Assembly: GCA_031547595.1 (NCBI GenBank)
Contig: JAVBRU010000101.1
Coordinates: forward strand, 1-5,804
DNA from: JAVBRU01 sp031547595
Lineage (GTDB): Bacteria > Bacillota > Clostridia > Christensenellales > Aristaeellaceae
Length of the DNA: 5,804 nucleotides
Reading direction: 5' to 3'
Shown: positions 3,973 to 5,804 of the stretch, piece after piece
Layout: each line of letters begins with the position of its first letter
How positions within the stretch are numbered: position 1 is the first letter of the stretch
Translations under genes and position numbers: made by a program
Notes under the pieces: model-generated
Told to the model about the DNA's origin: nothing
The model's database searches: none
What the model saw: the letters and a program-made list of their open reading frames with translations, nothing else

Positions 3973-5749
3973 CAACCTTAATTTTCAAGACCTGCAATTG
4001 ATCGGGCATGGCAGGTGCGGGGGTGCTCATCATCATGCAGGAGGCGTTTTGCGCCTTGGGGAAGGCAATCACATCGCGCAGGCTCTCGCTGGCTGTCAGC
4101 ACCATCATCAGGCGGTCAATGCCAAAGGCAAACCCGCCGTGGGGCGGCGTGCCGTACTTGAACGCTTCCAGCAGGAAGCCAAAGCGCTCCCACGCCTGCT
4201 CGTGCGTGAAGCCCATCAGGCGGAACATGCGCTCCTGCAAATCGCTGGCATGGATGCGGATGGAGCCGCTGCCCATCTCCAGGCCGTTCATCACCAGGTC
4301 GTACGACTTGGCGCGCACCGTTTCCGGCGCGGTTTCCATCAGATCCAGGTCTTCATCCATGGCGCTGGTGAAAGGATGGTGCGCCGCCACATAGCGGTTG
4401 TCCTCTTCCACCCACTCCAGCAGCGGGAACTCTGTGACCCACATCAAGTTGTATTTGTTCGGATCAATCAGGCCAAGCTGCGCACCCAGCTTCAGGCGGA
4501 GCTGCCCAATGGCGGTGAGTGCGATCAGCTTTTTGTCCGCAATCAGGAACAGCGCATCGCCTTCCTCCGCGCCTGTCTTGGCTTTCAGCGCCGCGAGGCT
4601 CTCTTCGCTCATAAATTTAAGGAAGGAAGAGCGCACTGCGTCCTTGCCAAACGCCGCCCATGCCAGGCCCTTCACGTGATAGGTTTTCACAAATTCGCCA
4701 AGCGCATCCATGTCTTTGCGCGCCAATTTATCCGCCGCGCCCTTGGCCACGATGGCCTGCACCGTCTGCCCCGCCGCCACAGCGCCCTCGAACACCGAGA
4801 AGCCGCAGGACGCCACTTCGTCATTGACGCACACGATCTTCATATCAAAGCGCGTGTCCGGCTTGTCGCTGCCGTAGTTTTCCATGGCGTATTTCCAGGT
4901 GATGCGGGGCAAGGGCAGCTGAATATCGATGTCCTTGGTTTCCTTGAACACGCGGGCGAAGGCACCTTCTACGACGCTCTGGATGTCCTCCGGCTCCACA
5001 AAGCTCATTTCCATGTCCAGCTGCGTAAACTCCGGCTGGCGGTCTGCGCGGCTGTCCTCATCGCGGAAGCAGCGGGCGATCTGGAAATAGCGGTCCATGC
5101 CGCCCAGCATCAATAGCTGCTTGTAAATCTGGGGGCTCTGGGGCAGCGCATAGAAGGAGCCCAGGTGGTTGCGGCTGGGCACCAGATAGTCGCGCGCGCC
5201 CTCGGGGGTGGATTTGGAGAGGATGGGCGTTTCCACTTCTGTGAAACCCATTTCATTATAGTATCCGCGCAGTGCGTTTAATACTTTGCCGCGCATGATC
5301 AGCGTGCGCTGCAGGGAAGCACGGCGAAGGTCCAGATACCGGTACTTGAGGCGGATGGCCTCGTTGTCCCGTGCTTCCTCTTCGATATAAATGGGAGGAG
5401 TCTCGGATTTGTTCAGGATTTTCGCTTCCGTCACCAGCACTTCAATCGCGCCGGTGGCCAGCTTTTCGTTCACGGCCGCGGCGTCGCGAAGCGCCACTTC
5501 GCCCTTCACTGCCAGCACAAACTCGCCGCGCAGGGCTTCGCCCAGCTGGTAGGTTTTTTCGTCCAGCGTTTCGGACTTGAACACCACCTGCACAATGCCC
5601 GTCTTGTCCCGCAGCCACACAAAGATGATGCCGCCCATGTTGCGCGCGCGCTGCACCCAGCCCATCAATGTTACTTGCTGGCCTACGTTTTCTGTGTTCA
5701 ACCCTGCGCACATATGGCTGCGCTTCCAACCGCCCAAGAATTCTGCCAT
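3959..5749 (-). CDS. aspS: Aspartyl-tRNA synthetase, bacterial type
   Basis: AspRS charges tRNA-Asp with aspartate using ATP in the cytoplasm. From the ATG at 5749 it has 596 residues, the usual bacterial length. An OB-fold anticodon-binding domain spans about 1-110. The class II catalytic core follows: motif 1 region GFTEVETPILSKSTPEGARD (168-187), QSPQIYKQLLM (204-214), motif 2 FQIARCFRDEDSRADRQPEF (222-241), and motif 3 GFAFGIDRLMMVL (539-551, Arg546). The GAD insertion domain typical of bacterial enzymes lies between, at about 290-420. The start at MAEFLGGW is preferred because GGAG lies eight bases upstream; an in-frame ATG at 5767 adds six residues but borders suspect terminal sequence. 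In the OB fold the usual FIDLRD reads FVWLRD (43-48). The last codons (DTNL, stop) lie inside the large palindrome. Confidence 0.97.
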   Translation of the reverse strand: MAEFLGGWKRSHMCAGLNTENVGQQVTLMGWVQRARNMGGIIFVWLRDKTGIVQVVFKSETLDEKTYQLGEALRGEFVLAVKGEVALRDAAAVNEKLATGAIEVLVTEAKILNKSETPPIYIEEEARDNEAIRLKYRYLDLRRASLQRTLIMRGKVLNALRGYYNEMGFTEVETPILSKSTPEGARDYLVPSRNHLGSFYALPQSPQIYKQLLMLGGMDRYFQIARCFRDEDSRADRQPEFTQLDMEMSFVEPEDIQSVVEGAFARVFKETKDIDIQLPLPRITWKYAMENYGSDKPDTRFDMKIVCVNDEVASCGFSVFEGAVAAGQTVQAIVAKGAADKLARKDMDALGEFVKTYHVKGLAWAAFGKDAVRSSFLKFMSEESLAALKAKTGAEEGDALFLIADKKLIALTAIGQLRLKLGAQLGLIDPNKYNLMWVTEFPLLEWVEEDNRYVAAHHPFTSAMDEDLDLMETAPETVRAKSYDLVMNGLEMGSGSIRIHASDLQERMFRLMGFTHEQAWERFGFLLEAFKYGTPPHGGFAFGIDRLMMVLTASESLRDVIAFPKAQNASCMMMSTPAPAMPDQLQVLKIKVDTNL

Positions 5750-5757
5750 GGTGATTA

Positions 5758-5761
5758 CTCC
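5758..5761 (-). promoter_or_regulatory. Ribosome binding site that decides the aspS start
   Basis: GGAG lies eight bases before the ATG at 5749, supporting MAEFLGGW as the true N-terminus over the in-frame ATG at 5767. Confidence 0.65.
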
Positions 5762-5767
5762 GTTCAT

Positions 5768-5804
5768 GTGGGGGGGGACCGGGGGGGGGGGGGGAGGCGG
5801 CCGC
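5768..5804. other. Probable non-native end: G homopolymers and a NotI octamer
   Basis: Eight Gs (5770-5777), ACC, fourteen Gs (5781-5794), then A and a GGCGGCCGC ending whose last eight bases (5797-5804) are the NotI site. Nothing else in the window has such composition. It looks like a linker or homopolymer tail from cloning, or a poly-G read artefact at a contig end. The exact junction with genomic DNA is uncertain by a few bases. Any aspS promoter or upstream gene is lost here. Confidence 0.75.

Noticed and set aside
3998..5116. A 372-codon plus-strand open frame opposite aspS
   Set aside because: AspRS motifs are continuous on the minus strand; the plus-strand product is a His/Arg-rich shadow with no family signature.
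5747..5767. ATG at 5767 as the aspS start
   Set aside because: It borders probable artefact sequence and lacks a ribosome site, whereas the ATG at 5749 has GGAG at correct spacing and gives the usual N-terminus.

Overview
The window reads as a stretch of a moderately GC-rich Bacillota (Clostridia-like) chromosome. All seven genes lie on the minus strand, so transcription runs from high to low coordinates. The organism call rests on gene content and order: an Asp23/AmaP/DUF2273 envelope-stress cassette leads directly into nusB, folD and xseA, a typical Bacillota arrangement. I cannot name a genus.

Layout in transcription order. (1) Positions 5768-5804 are probably not native DNA: two long G runs end in a NotI octamer, which suggests a cloning, adapter or poly-G artefact. 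(2) aspS (aspartyl-tRNA synthetase) is complete, with its best start at 5749. (3) An imperfect 158-bp palindrome (3815-3972) with multi-segment arms and a central hairpin sits at the aspS 3' end. It contains the last aspS codons and the stop, and looks like a MITE-type or other repeat element, or a very large terminator/processing structure. (4) A sigma-A-type promoter with palindromes around it precedes the second transcription unit. (5) That unit reads asp23 (with a Cys cluster in an acidic tail), amaP (GTG start), a DUF2273 membrane protein, nusB, folD and the 5' part of xseA, which runs off the left edge. amaP and the DUF2273 gene overlap by 8 nt, and folD and xseA abut as TAAATG, so both pairs are probably translationally coupled. 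Intercistronic hairpins lie between asp23 and amaP and between nusB and folD.

The first three products of the unit probably form one envelope assembly: two small membrane proteins, one with an Asp23-like domain, plus the soluble Asp23 partner. The rest are housekeeping: NusB (rRNA antitermination), FolD (one-carbon folate metabolism) and XseA (exonuclease VII large subunit). I see no defence system, CRISPR array, tRNA or rRNA. The least ordinary features are the 158-bp palindrome fused to the aspS end, the cysteine cluster in the Asp23 tail, and the artefactual right end.
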